From Burkholderia stabilis (GTDB lineage: Bacteria; Pseudomonadota; Gammaproteobacteria; Burkholderiales; Burkholderiaceae), in NCBI RefSeq assembly GCF_001742165.1, contig NZ_CP016442.1, forward strand, positions 620,001 through 684,000: DNA of 64,000 nt, in the 5' to 3' direction. Made by a program: the position numbers and the translations under genes. The notes beneath the pieces are model-generated. The model was not told the origin of the DNA. It ran no database searches and saw only the letters and a list, made by a program, of their open reading frames with translations. Numbering within the stretch: the first letter of the stretch is position 1; each line of letters starts with the position of its first letter. Positions 47,736 to 56,252 of this stretch are shown piece by piece.

Positions 47736-48926
47736 ATGACCGTACGCACTTCCTTCCCGCCGCTGACGATTCGCGGCCGCACTTTGCTACCCGTCGTGCA
47801 GGGCGGCATGGGCGTCGGCATTTCCGCGCACCGTCTCGCGGGCAGCGTCGCGCGCGAAGGCGCGGTCGGCACGATCGCGAGCATCGACCTGCGCCATCAT
47901 CATGCGGACCTGCTCGCGCGTTGCCGCGCGCAGCCCGACCGCGCGACGCTCGAAGCCGCGAATCTCGACGCACTGGCGCGCGAGATCCGTCTCGCGAAAA
48001 CCTGGAGCGAAGGGCGCGGGATGATCGCGGTCAACGTGATGAAGGCCGTGAGCGCGCAGGCGGACTACGTGCGCGTCGCGTGCGACGAGGGCGCGGACGC
48101 GATCGTGATGGGCGCGGGCCTGCCGCTCGACCTGCCCGATCTCACGCAAGGCCACGACATCGCGCTGATCCCGATCCTGTCGGACAGCCGCGGGATCGCG
48201 CTCGTACTGAAGAAGTGGATGAAGAAGGGGCGCCTGCCCGATGCGATCGTGATCGAGCATCCGGCGCACGCGGGCGGCCACCTCGGCGTCACGCAGATCG
48301 ACGACATGCATGACCCACGCTTCGATTTCGCGCGCGTGCTCGACGAGGCCGCACAGGTGATGGCGTCGCTCGGCCTCGCGCGCGACACGATCCCGCTGAT
48401 CGTTGCGGGCGGGATCAACAGCCACGACACGGTGCGCGCGGCGTTGGCGGCCGGCGCGAACGGCGTGCAGGTCGGAACGCCGTTCGCGGTGACGGAGGAG
48501 GGCGACGCGCATCCGCATTTCAAGCGCGTGCTCGCCGATGCGACGCCCGACGACATCGTCGAATTCGTCAGCGTGACGGGGCTGCCCGCGCGCGCGGTGA
48601 AGACGCCATGGCTCGATCGTTACCTGCGCAACGAGACGCGCATCCGCAACAAGCTCGGCGCGCTGAAGCAGCGCTGTCCGACCGCGCTCGAATGCCTGAG
48701 TGTCTGCGGCTTGCGCGACGGCATCGAGAAGTTCGGCCATTTCTGCATCGACACGCGGCTCGCGGCCGCGCTGCGCGGCGACGTCGCGAACGGGCTGTTC
48801 TTTCGCGGCCGCGAAGCGTTGCCGTTCGGCCGCGCGATCCGCAGCGTGCGCGATTTGCTCGACCTGCTGCTGACGGGATGTGCGGCCGAGCCTGCGGCAA
48901 ACCGTCCCACGTTTACGCTGGCTTGA
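47736..48926 (+). CDS. Nitronate monooxygenase-like NAD(P)H-dependent flavin oxidoreductase
   Basis: 396-residue FMN-dependent TIM-barrel enzyme of the 2-nitropropane dioxygenase/nitronate monooxygenase family. It shows VVQGGMGVGISAHRLAGSVA at the N-terminus (substrate and FMN region), EHPAHAGGHLG, IVAGGINSHDTVRAALAAGANGVQVGTPF (FMN phosphate site) and a C-terminal cysteine-containing domain (LSVCGLRDG). Substrate is open; nitronates or quinones are the known choices. A candidate FNR/Anr box lies upstream and another overlaps its stop, pointing to low-oxygen control of this gene and ompW. Confidence 0.87.
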   Translation: MTVRTSFPPLTIRGRTLLPVVQGGMGVGISAHRLAGSVAREGAVGTIASIDLRHHHADLLARCRAQPDRATLEAANLDALAREIRLAKTWSEGRGMIAVNVMKAVSAQADYVRVACDEGADAIVMGAGLPLDLPDLTQGHDIALIPILSDSRGIALVLKKWMKKGRLPDAIVIEHPAHAGGHLGVTQIDDMHDPRFDFARVLDEAAQVMASLGLARDTIPLIVAGGINSHDTVRAALAAGANGVQVGTPFAVTEEGDAHPHFKRVLADATPDDIVEFVSVTGLPARAVKTPWLDRYLRNETRIRNKLGALKQRCPTALECLSVCGLRDGIEKFGHFCIDTRLAAALRGDVANGLFFRGREALPFGRAIRSVRDLLDLLLTGCAAEPAANRPTFTLA

Positions 48927-48936
48927 CGGATATCAA
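48923..48936. promoter_or_regulatory. Candidate FNR/Anr-family box upstream of ompW
   Basis: TTGAC-GGAT-ATCAA matches the TTGAT-N4-ATCAA consensus at 9 of 10 positions. It overlaps the stop codon of the flavin oxidoreductase gene and lies 55 bases before the OmpW start. ompW is a known FNR-family target in other proteobacteria. Confidence 0.65.
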
Positions 48937-48991
48937 GATGACGAAAAGACCCTGCAGGGAGAATGGAAACCATTCTTTGGGGGTCCGTACC

Positions 48992-49633
48992 ATGCATAAA
49001 ACGATTCGAACTTGTGTCACCGCTGCCGCCGTCGCGGCAAGCGTCATCGCGATGCCGGCGGTATCGCACGCTGCGTCGCCGGGCGACGGCATCAACCAGG
49101 GTGACGTGCTGGTCCGGCTGCGCGCGATCAGCATCCAGCCGAACGAGCGCGCGAGCGACACGCTGGGCGCACTCAACGTCGGCGTGAACAACGCGATCGT
49201 GCCCGAGCTCGATTTCACGTACATGATCCGCGATTACCTCGGCGTCGAGCTGATCCTCGGCACGTCGCGGCATCAGTTGACGTCGAGCCTCGGCAATCTC
49301 GGCGGCGTGGGCGTGCTGCCGCCTACATTGCTGCTGCAGTACCACTTCAACCATGCGGGCAAGGTGCGCCCGTACGTCGGCGCGGGGCTGAACTACACGT
49401 ACTTCTACAACAACGGGCTCAACGTCGGCGGGCAGGGCGTGTCGATCAACAAGAGCAGCTTCGGCCCGGCACTGCAGTTCGGCGTGGACGTGCAGGTGAC
49501 GAAGAAGGTGTTCATGAACGTCGACGTGAAGAAGATCTGGATGAGCACCGATGCGACGCTCGGCGACAAGGGCATCGGCACGTTGCATATCGATCCGCTG
49601 ATCGTCGGCGTGGGCGTCGGGATGAAGTTCTGA
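48992..49633 (+). CDS. ompW: OmpW-family outer-membrane protein
   Basis: 213 residues. Signal peptide (AAAVAASVIAMPAVSHAAS, cleavage near residue 27) and then the eight-stranded OmpW barrel pattern: GDVLVRLRAISIQPNE, ELDFTYMIRDYLGVELIL, LPPTLLLQYHF, RPYVGAGLNYTYFYN and the final VGVGVGMKF with terminal Phe. OmpW barrels form small hydrophobic channels. ATG 48992 is the only start that begins the signal peptide. The candidate FNR box 55 bases upstream suggests oxygen-dependent expression. Confidence 0.92.
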   Translation: MHKTIRTCVTAAAVAASVIAMPAVSHAASPGDGINQGDVLVRLRAISIQPNERASDTLGALNVGVNNAIVPELDFTYMIRDYLGVELILGTSRHQLTSSLGNLGGVGVLPPTLLLQYHFNHAGKVRPYVGAGLNYTYFYNNGLNVGGQGVSINKSSFGPALQFGVDVQVTKKVFMNVDVKKIWMSTDATLGDKGIGTLHIDPLIVGVGVGMKF

Positions 49634-49665
49634 CGCGTAGCGGGAAAAGAACAGAGTTGGGGTTG

Positions 49666-49697
49666 GCGGCATGCCGGTCGGCATGTCGCTTTTTTTT
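49666..49697. terminator. Terminator between ompW and the convergent usher gene
   Basis: CATGCCG (49670-49676) and CGGCATG (49679-49685) pair, extended outward by GCG/CGC with one G-T wobble, followed by eight Ts (49690-49697) that overlap the usher stop codon. Confidence 0.82.
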
Positions 49698-52191
49698 ATC
49701 CGGCGCTCGCGGCGGTGACGAGCCATGACTCGCAGCGTGCATCGATCCGTTCGTAATAGCGCGTCGTGGCGGGCGGCACGTCCGGCAGCGCGAACGTCAG
49801 GCGACAGTGCTTGCCGTCCGGCAATACGATTCGCAGCGGCTTCGTCGCCTGGTCGCCCGTGAGCAGCAGCTTGCCTTCGCCGCCGCTGACGGTCACGAAC
49901 CGGTCGCCGTCGTCGATGACGGTCGACAGTGTCGGCAGCAACGCGCCGTTGGCTTGCGTCACGGTGAGCAGCACGCGCCGCGTTTGTTCGACGGCGAATT
50001 CGACGCGGCTGACCGAGCCGCGCCCGGCTTCGATGCGCTGCAGGCCGTTCTTCAGGTCGAGATTGCGCGGCAGGCTTTTCGTGTTGACCCGAATGAACGT
50101 CTGCGCATAGGCGGGCAGCGATGCGATGACGGCGCGGCCGTGCCGATCGGTCCAGACCGGGCCGGACGGCGTCGCGAGTTCGATGCCGGCGCGATTGCCG
50201 ACGCTGGCGAGCGCAAGCGTGTCGCGAATCTCGTACGGCGACAGCATGCCGACACCCTCGAGCAGCGCGAGCGCGCCGCGCAGGTTGACGCCGATCGTGG
50301 AGCGGCCGGGGCCGTCGAGGCTCGCGTTCAGGGTCGCGCGCACATGATTCGGCGTGGCGCTGAGCGTCGTGCGTATCGACGGCGAACGGATCGCGGTGTC
50401 GTAGTCGGCCGAGACGCTGTAGTTGCCGGTGCGGCCGAACGTGTCGGCATAGCGCGCGCCTGAGCGCAACGCGTCGCCGGTGACGTTCGCGTAAGCGCTG
50501 ACACTGCGCTGGCCGATCGGCACGGTCATGCTCACGTAGACCTGGGTGCCGCCCGCGCCGCGGGCGCCAAGCGTGCGGTTCACGTTCAGCGAAACCGATC
50601 CGCGCCCGAACGGACGGACCCATGTGCCGGCGACCCGCTGCATGTCGGGGCCGTCGACTATCCCGACGCGCGAGTAGTTGAGCGACAGCATGCCGACCGT
50701 GCGATCGTGCCAGCCGAGCGCCGCAGCGAATTGCGTGTGCGAGGGCGACGTGAATGCGTCCGGCGCACGGACGGCATCGGTCAGCTCCCGGTATCCGGCC
50801 GTACGCCGCGCAAACGACACGCTGGCGCTCAACGGCGTGCCCTGGTTGCTGGCCAGGGCGACACGGGTCTGGGCGCCGCGCTCACCGGCGGTGCGGCTGA
50901 CGTCGATGCCGACGGCTGCATCGACGCCGGCAAGCGGGGCGAATTCGACGCTCGCCGCGGCCGACTGCAAGGGCGACGACACCAGGACGCCGGCGTTCAA
51001 CCGGGCGCGCTGGCGGATCTGCCAGCCGCGGGTGGCGGTCGCGAGCCACGGCGCTTGCGCGTATCCCTCGTTCTGCAGGCGGCCGACCGCGATCGAGAGC
51101 CCTTGTGCGGCGGCGAGCCCCGCGCCGGACAGCGACGAGCCCGGCACGATGAAATGCTGCGCGTCGCCGGTTGCCTCGACGACCGTCACATCGAGATCGG
51201 CCGTGCCGCTGACGAGCGGCAGATCGCCCAGTACAAAAGGGCCGGGCGGCAACTGCGACGCATGAATCAGCACGCCGAGCTGGCGCACCTCGACGCGCGC
51301 CTGTGTGCGTGCGATACCGGTTACTCGCGCGGCAGTCCCGGGCGAGGCGGCCAGCGCTTCGTCCGGAAACATCTGCAGGCCGAACAGCCGGCCGGTTGCG
51401 AACAGCGTCGAGCGCGGGACGATCTGGCCCGCCTGCCATGTCGTGCCGTGCGATGCGAACGTGCGCTGCGCGTAGGCGACTTGATGGTCGATGGCGACGT
51501 GCCCGTCCGCGGCCGTGACGATCTGGCTGCTGCGGACGATCCAGTCCGACACGTTGAACCCGGCTTCGGTCGTGACCTGCCCGTATTGCGTCGTGCCGGC
51601 CGGACTGCGCGTCGTCATCGCGAGCAGATCGTAGTTGACGAGCGCGGCGAAGCCGCCGTGCTCGAACGTATCCGGCGTGCGCCGGGCCTTCGCGAGCGCG
51701 TCGGCCGGCACGACGAGGTCGATGGCGCCGTCGGCCGGACGCAGCATGACGAGCGCTTGCGGATAGACGCGCCGAAAGTCGTCGCACGGCGCGGCGTCGG
51801 GGGCAGTGGCCGGCACGGTGGCGTCGCGGAAAGCATCGGGGACGACGAGGCCGGCCGCATCGAGCAGGGCCGGCGTGGCGCACAGGTTGCCGCCGTCGTC
51901 GAACCGCGCGTCGGCGCGGCCCGCGCGCCGGCCGTTGACCGTCAGCCGGACGGATGCGGTACCGGGAACAAAGCGTGGCGCATGCTCGAAGTAGCGGGCA
52001 GCCGTGGCGTCGATGCCGTGCTCGCGCAGCGCGCCCGTATCGAATTCGAGCGTGTCGGGCGCGATGCCGCCGGCGTTGGAGGTTGCCGAGCACGGTGTGC
52101 TGCCTGCGACGAGGTACAGCCCGAACGCGAGCAGGACGTCCCGGTTGCGAGCGGTGCCCGCGACCGCCGGCCCGGAAGCGGCGCGCGGCAC
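49696..52191 (-). CDS. Fimbrial outer-membrane usher protein
   Basis: 831 residues, FimD/PapC family, the outer-membrane channel that assembles chaperone-usher pili. The signal-like N-terminus (LLAFGLYLVAGSTPCSA) precedes the usher start LEFDTGALREHGID. The body is barrel-like with FVLGDLPLVSGTADLDVTVVE and RPFGRGSVSLNVNRTLG, and the C-terminal segment holds plug and carboxy domains. Its GTG start (52191) directly follows the chaperone TAA, so it depends on chaperone translation. Last gene of the pilus operon; no tip-adhesin gene follows before the terminator. Confidence 0.87.
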   Translation of the reverse strand: MPRAASGPAVAGTARNRDVLLAFGLYLVAGSTPCSATSNAGGIAPDTLEFDTGALREHGIDATAARYFEHAPRFVPGTASVRLTVNGRRAGRADARFDDGGNLCATPALLDAAGLVVPDAFRDATVPATAPDAAPCDDFRRVYPQALVMLRPADGAIDLVVPADALAKARRTPDTFEHGGFAALVNYDLLAMTTRSPAGTTQYGQVTTEAGFNVSDWIVRSSQIVTAADGHVAIDHQVAYAQRTFASHGTTWQAGQIVPRSTLFATGRLFGLQMFPDEALAASPGTAARVTGIARTQARVEVRQLGVLIHASQLPPGPFVLGDLPLVSGTADLDVTVVEATGDAQHFIVPGSSLSGAGLAAAQGLSIAVGRLQNEGYAQAPWLATATRGWQIRQRARLNAGVLVSSPLQSAAASVEFAPLAGVDAAVGIDVSRTAGERGAQTRVALASNQGTPLSASVSFARRTAGYRELTDAVRAPDAFTSPSHTQFAAALGWHDRTVGMLSLNYSRVGIVDGPDMQRVAGTWVRPFGRGSVSLNVNRTLGARGAGGTQVYVSMTVPIGQRSVSAYANVTGDALRSGARYADTFGRTGNYSVSADYDTAIRSPSIRTTLSATPNHVRATLNASLDGPGRSTIGVNLRGALALLEGVGMLSPYEIRDTLALASVGNRAGIELATPSGPVWTDRHGRAVIASLPAYAQTFIRVNTKSLPRNLDLKNGLQRIEAGRGSVSRVEFAVEQTRRVLLTVTQANGALLPTLSTVIDDGDRFVTVSGGEGKLLLTGDQATKPLRIVLPDGKHCRLTFALPDVPPATTRYYERIDARCESWLVTAASAG

Positions 52192-52931
52192 TTACCGGTG
52201 TGTGACCGCATCGGCCGCACCGGTTGCGAGCGGCGCGTCGTAGTGATCGACCGAGTAGCCGTAGACCGTGGCGGGAAACAGGCGGACGCGCTCGGGCGTC
52301 GCGCCGGCGCCGCCGGCGAGCGCGATCCTGCGTGCCTGCCCGGCCAGCACATAAGGCGCCGGCAGCGACACGACCTGTTGCGTCGGCAGCAACTGTACTT
52401 TCTGTTCGAGACGCACCACGTAGCGGCTGTCGTTGCGCACGACCAGTTCGCCGCCCTCGATCGACCACTTCAGCAACGTCCACGGCGCATCGTTGGGGGC
52501 AAGGTCGCGCGGCTGAATGAGCACGGGCAGGTTCTGGCGCAGGATCGTCCGGATCTCGTTCCTGCCCTGGCGCTTCGGCGGAATGCCCGAGAACGACACG
52601 CGGGCGAGGCGCTGCGTTGCGAGCGGCTCGTTTCCGGCGAGCACGAACCGGACGAGTTGCGCCGCGCCGCCTTCGACGCGCGCGATCGGGGCGTCACGAT
52701 GACGAGCTCGGTCTGGTCTTCGGGGATCGGCTCGATCGTCGTATGAAGGAGCGTCGGCTGATCGTCGGTGTTTTTGACCGAGACCGTTCCTTCGCCATCG
52801 GCCTCGTCGACGATCACCACGGATGTATCGGGCACGACGCCCATCGCGTGTGCGGCGTTCGTGCCGATCAGGCAACCGAGGAGAGGGACGAACAACGACA
52901 AACGCAGGGAATGGATCACAGAGGAGTTCAT
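52192..52931 (-). pseudogene. Periplasmic pilus chaperone, apparent single-base frameshift
   Basis: Frame one from ATG 52931 gives a signal peptide (FVPLLGCLIGTNAAHA) and the PapD-like N-domain (GVVPDTSVVIVDEADGEGTV, QTELVIVTP). At 52688-52691 (run of four G on the plus strand) the frame breaks. The continuation in the next frame, PIARVEGGAAQLVRFVL to AVTHR, is the rest of the chaperone. Adding one base restores TPPIARVEGG, the family's conserved loop, giving about 246 residues. Read as is, the protein stops making sense after about 82 residues. A homopolymer sequencing error is the simplest cause; a real defect would disable the pilus. Confidence 0.82.
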
Positions 52932-52964
52932 GGAATCGGCTACCTGTTGGCGCGGGCACGCGTT

Positions 52965-53016
52965 GCGCCGCCGCTTTACCGAAGCGGCGGCGCAGTTAGC
53001 GCCGGTGAGGCGCTAA
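52965..53016 (-). repeat. Two tandem hairpins between the pilus subunit and chaperone genes
   Basis: On the transcript, first TTAGCGCC-GGCGCTAA (53016-52996, eight pairs, five-base loop), then GCGCCGCCGCTT-AAGCGGCGGCGC (52993-52965, twelve pairs, five-base loop). Both are perfect and neither is followed by a T-run. They sit 31 bases after the subunit stop, where pap-type operons carry processing or stabilising hairpins that raise subunit over chaperone/usher. Confidence 0.7.
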
Positions 53017-53046
53017 GGACAATCGTCGGGAACAGACGTACCGGAA

Positions 53047-53727
53047 TTACAGGTACACGAGCGATACGGTCGCGAGACCGTCGAGATTGATTTCCTGGCT
53101 CAGATCGAGATTCGACGTCTTGTCGATGGCGGCCTGCACGTCGAGCGTGCCGGTGAAGACCTTTGCTGCGACCGGCACGAGTTGGCCCTTCTTTGCCCAG
53201 GATTCATAGCCGCCGGTATTGTCGGTGATTCCGTTGGATATGGCCCAGGTGGCGCCGCCGGTGTTCGAAAAAATCGATTCGACGGCCACGCCATCTGCCT
53301 GGAACGTGTTTTTTCTGAACCGGATTGCAAAGGCACCGATATTTTTTCCGGAAGCCGTACCGAGCCCGAATTGCCATGCGACCGGAGACGACGTGTCGAA
53401 GAAATTGATATTGCCGGAGAATGCGCCGGTGCCGGCGCGATTGTCGGCCGTCGTCAGTGCGACGCGGGCGGCTGCATCGCAGGTGATCGTGAGCGAATCG
53501 GAACGGACCGCGAGCAGCGTGTGGTCGGTCGGATTGAGTTCTGCGGTGCCGATGAGTCCGTAATCGAACGTGCCGCCGCCGGCGAGGGTCGGTGTGCAGG
53601 CGGCGGGCTTGATCTTGCCGATCACCTTGACGTTGAACGAGTCGGCGAACGCGGATGTGCTGCCCATCGCGAGCAGACCTGCAATCAGGAGGCCGGACGT
53701 ACGGTTCGCCATCTTAATGAATTTCAT
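53047..53727 (-). CDS. DUF1120 fimbrial subunit
   Basis: 226 residues with signal peptide (SGLLIAGLLAMGSTSAFA, cleavage near residue 28). The mature N-terminus FNVKVIGKIKPAACTPTLAGGG, a second Cys in DSLTITCDAA and the C-terminal INLDGLATVSLVYL fit the DUF1120 pilin-like family found with yhc/beta-fimbriae-type chaperone-usher systems. The closing beta-strand with alternating hydrophobics is what a chaperone donor strand would complement. First gene of the operon, behind an AT-rich leader; start at 53727, or 53712 (MANRTSG). Confidence 0.85.
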   Translation of the reverse strand: MKFIKMANRTSGLLIAGLLAMGSTSAFADSFNVKVIGKIKPAACTPTLAGGGTFDYGLIGTAELNPTDHTLLAVRSDSLTITCDAAARVALTTADNRAGTGAFSGNINFFDTSSPVAWQFGLGTASGKNIGAFAIRFRKNTFQADGVAVESIFSNTGGATWAISNGITDNTGGYESWAKKGQLVPVAAKVFTGTLDVQAAIDKTSNLDLSQEINLDGLATVSLVYL

Positions 53728-54344
53728 TTGATCGAGTTCCAGGTAACAAGCCGGAATGCCGAAACGGATTCGATTATCCGGCTTTTTGACTAATGGAAGG
53801 AAATTCGCTCGCCGCTGTTTCTGGTGAGCGGATTGGAATTTATCAATTGAAATGCGGAATTGACATCGGACATGTACAAAATTACGGGATTATTTTTATC
53901 GAATTACGTTCTTTCTATTAATGAAAATAATTGGGCTTATCTTGGAATGAATGGTGTTTTGATCGTTACGAATGTCAGATGCAATATTTTTCAACTTCAA
54001 TAACGATAAAGCGGTATGGGTTGGATCTCGATGGACGATATCGAAGACCGAAAGTGATGAGCCGTGACGTGTCGGTCGTTAATCGCCGATCGGGACGGCA
54101 GACGCATCGCGTCATTCCTGCCCCGGCGTTCGCGGGCGGCGGGAAGGCGGAAGGAAAACGGATGTCGCCGCGTGTGTCGCGTCAGCGCAGGAGGCAGGGA
54201 AGGAGAGAGGCAGGCGGGGCGTGGCCAACGCTTGGGGAGTGGCCACACGCGCTCGGCGGTGTTCGGTCGCCGACGGGCGACCCGCACGCGGGCAGGCGAG
54301 CCCGCCGATGTGCATCGCGTCGGCATGCGCCGACGCAGGAAGCA
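53728..54344 (-). other. 617-base region without a gene, AT-rich next to the pilus operon
   Basis: Between 53730 and about 54060 the sequence is far richer in A/T than the rest of the window (for example runs around 53840-53940, TCAATTGA at 53844-53851), and it must hold the pilus operon promoter reading leftward. From 54060 to 54344 it returns to GC-rich. No open frame in either strand looks coding. I could not pick one promoter among several AT-rich hexamer pairs. Confidence 0.6.
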
Positions 54345-54548
54345 TTACAGCTTGTCGTACTGGAAGCGCATCGCGACGCCTTCGCGCGTGATGCGCTCCC
54401 ACACCGCGCGTTTTTCGTCGTCGCTCAGGAACACCCAGTTCGACACTTCGGCGGCCGTGCGGCCGCAGCCCTTGCAGACTTCGTCGAAGAGGGTCGAGCA
54501 CACGCCGATACAGGGGCTGTCGGGCAGGTCGTGGAGATTGGAGGCCAT
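54345..54548 (-). CDS. DUF1289 small cysteine-rich protein
   Basis: 67 residues with the DUF1289 pattern SPCIGVCSTLFDEVCKGCGR (four cysteines, likely metal-binding) followed by TAAEVSNWVFLSDDEKRAVWERI. The family is widespread in proteobacteria with no assigned function; a zinc- or iron-sulfur-binding role is inferred from the cysteines. Start at 54548 gives the usual N-terminus. Confidence 0.87.
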   Translation of the reverse strand: MASNLHDLPDSPCIGVCSTLFDEVCKGCGRTAAEVSNWVFLSDDEKRAVWERITREGVAMRFQYDKL

Positions 54549-55071
54549 CGGAAGGGTTCGCGCAGTTGAATCGTCAGGCCGTCATTTTAATGCATCGGCG
54601 CCGGGTGGTCGGGCGGGTGCGGCCGGCGTGCTGTACCGGTGCGTTGTGGCGACAGTATGGACCGGCGATCGATGACGGGCCACGGCCGGTGACGGTGCGG
54701 CCATGGCGGCCGGCTCCGGTGCGCGATGCCCGCCGAGCGTCGCGATTTCACCGGTGAAAACGGCGGCGTGCGCGACCGCCGGGTATGTCACCCGGCCGAT
54801 GTCCGACGGCCGTTTCGCCGCCACCTGTTTTTCCCGGTGGACAGCCGCCGATTACCCGATAGAATTTCCCCCGGAATGCCCGCTGCACGGGCGGCTGGAC
54901 CGGCCGTCGGAGGGAATCTGTTCCGTTTGCGCGACACCGGCATGATTTTTTTGTGACGGAACGCGAATGATGGTAGTTTTCGGGGTTTTCGAGGGGCGGA
55001 GCGCCAGAATGCGCCGCCGTGACGAGGCAAGACGGCAGCCGGACACACGGTCCGGCCGGAGGGAGAACGGG
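54549..55071 (+). promoter_or_regulatory. Leader region of potFGHI with a candidate promoter
   Basis: No gene is supported in these 523 bases. TGGACA (54838-54843) and TAGAAT (54860-54865), 16 bases apart, each match the sigma-70 consensus at 5 of 6 positions and point to potF, leaving a leader of about 200 bases. GAGGGAGAACGGG precedes the potF ATG. The leader length leaves room for post-transcriptional control, but I see no named riboswitch. Confidence 0.45.
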
Positions 55072-56166
55072 ATGAAAGCAAAGGTAGTGGGCCGGTTCGC
55101 AGCGCTCGCGCTGTGCGTGGGTGCGTCGGCGGCAGCGGCGAAGGATACGCAGCTTAATATCTACAACTGGTCGGACTACATTGCGAAGGACACGATCCCG
55201 AACTTCGAGAAGCAGAGCGGCGTCAAGGTCCGCTACGACAACTACGACAGCGACGACACGCTGCAGGCGAAGCTGCTGACCGGCAGCTCGGGCTACGACA
55301 TCGTGGTGCCGACCAGCAACTACGCGGGCAAGCAGATCGCCGCCGGCATCTTCGCGCCGCTCGACAAGTCGAAGCTGCCGAACCTCAAGTACCTCGATCC
55401 GCAACTGATGGCGCTCGTCGCCGGCGCAGACCCGGGCAACAAGTTCTCGGTGCCCTGGGCATACGGCACGACCGGTCTCGCGTACAACCTCACCAAGGCG
55501 CAGCAGGCGCTCGGCAAGGTCCCGCTCGACAACTGGGACATCTTGTTCAAGCCGGAAAACATCTCGAAGCTGAAGACCTGCGGCGTGTCGGTGCTCGACG
55601 CGCCCGACCAGATGTTCGCGGCGACGCTGCACTACATCGGCAAGGATCCGATGAGCACGAACCCGGCCGACTACAAGGCCGCGATGGAAGTGCTGAAGAA
55701 GATCCGCCCGTACATCACGCAATTCAACTCGTCGGGCTACATCAACGACCTGGTCGGCGGCGACATCTGCTTCGCGTTCGGCTGGTCGGGCGACGTCGTG
55801 ATCGCGAAGCATCGCGCGATGGAAGCGAAGAAGTCGTACAAGGTCGAGTACTACATTCCGAAGGGCGGCGCGCCGGTGTGGTTCGACGTGATGGCGATCC
55901 CGAAGGATGCGAAGAACAAGGATGCCGCGCTGCAGTGGATCAACTACATCGAGGATCCGAAGGTGCACGCGGCGATCACGAACGCGGTGTACTACCCGAG
56001 CGCAAACGCCGAGGCACGCAAGTACGTGCGGCCCGACGTCGCGAACGACCCGGCCGTCTACCCGCCGGCCGACGTCGTGAAGACGCTGTTCCTGCTCAAG
56101 CCGCTGCCGCCTGAAATCCAGCGTCTGCAGACGCGTCTGTGGACCGAGCTGAAGTCGGGCCGCTGA
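55072..56166 (+). CDS. potF: Polyamine (putrescine) ABC transporter substrate-binding protein
   Basis: 364-residue periplasmic protein of the PotF/PotD family. A signal peptide (VVGRFAALALCVGASAAAA, cleavage near residue 24) is followed by LNIYNWSDYIAKDTIPNFEK. Then come YDIVVPTSNYAGKQIAAG, VPWAYGTTGLAYN and a C-terminal LWTELKSGR. The NWSDY and polyamine-pocket aromatic/acidic residues are kept. Start ATG 55072 was chosen for its ribosome site; upstream ATGs in frame lack a signal peptide. It heads potFGHI, with a weak hairpin before potG. Confidence 0.93.
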   Translation: MKAKVVGRFAALALCVGASAAAAKDTQLNIYNWSDYIAKDTIPNFEKQSGVKVRYDNYDSDDTLQAKLLTGSSGYDIVVPTSNYAGKQIAAGIFAPLDKSKLPNLKYLDPQLMALVAGADPGNKFSVPWAYGTTGLAYNLTKAQQALGKVPLDNWDILFKPENISKLKTCGVSVLDAPDQMFAATLHYIGKDPMSTNPADYKAAMEVLKKIRPYITQFNSSGYINDLVGGDICFAFGWSGDVVIAKHRAMEAKKSYKVEYYIPKGGAPVWFDVMAIPKDAKNKDAALQWINYIEDPKVHAAITNAVYYPSANAEARKYVRPDVANDPAVYPPADVVKTLFLLKPLPPEIQRLQTRLWTELKSGR

Positions 56167-56194
56167 CGCGAGCCGAAGTGAACCAGCAGTCATG

Positions 56195-56221
56195 AAGCCC
56201 CTGGTGCCCCCGGGGGCTTTG
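56195..56221 (+). terminator. Weak hairpin/attenuator between potF and potG
   Basis: AAGCCCC (56195-56201) pairs with GGGGCTT (56213-56219) across an 11-base loop, followed by only TG after three Ts. It is more suited to partial termination or to protecting the abundant potF mRNA than to full termination, as potG follows 86 bases after potF. Confidence 0.5.
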
Positions 56222-56252
56222 TTCGTCTAACGCAGGAGAGAAGCAGCACATC

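Noticed and set aside
54703..54945. An 80-codon frame ending in ECPLHG and CSVCA, zinc-ribbon-like
   Set aside because: No ribosome site, it covers the likely potF promoter, and the N-terminal part is low-quality. The cysteine pattern alone is too weak to call a gene.
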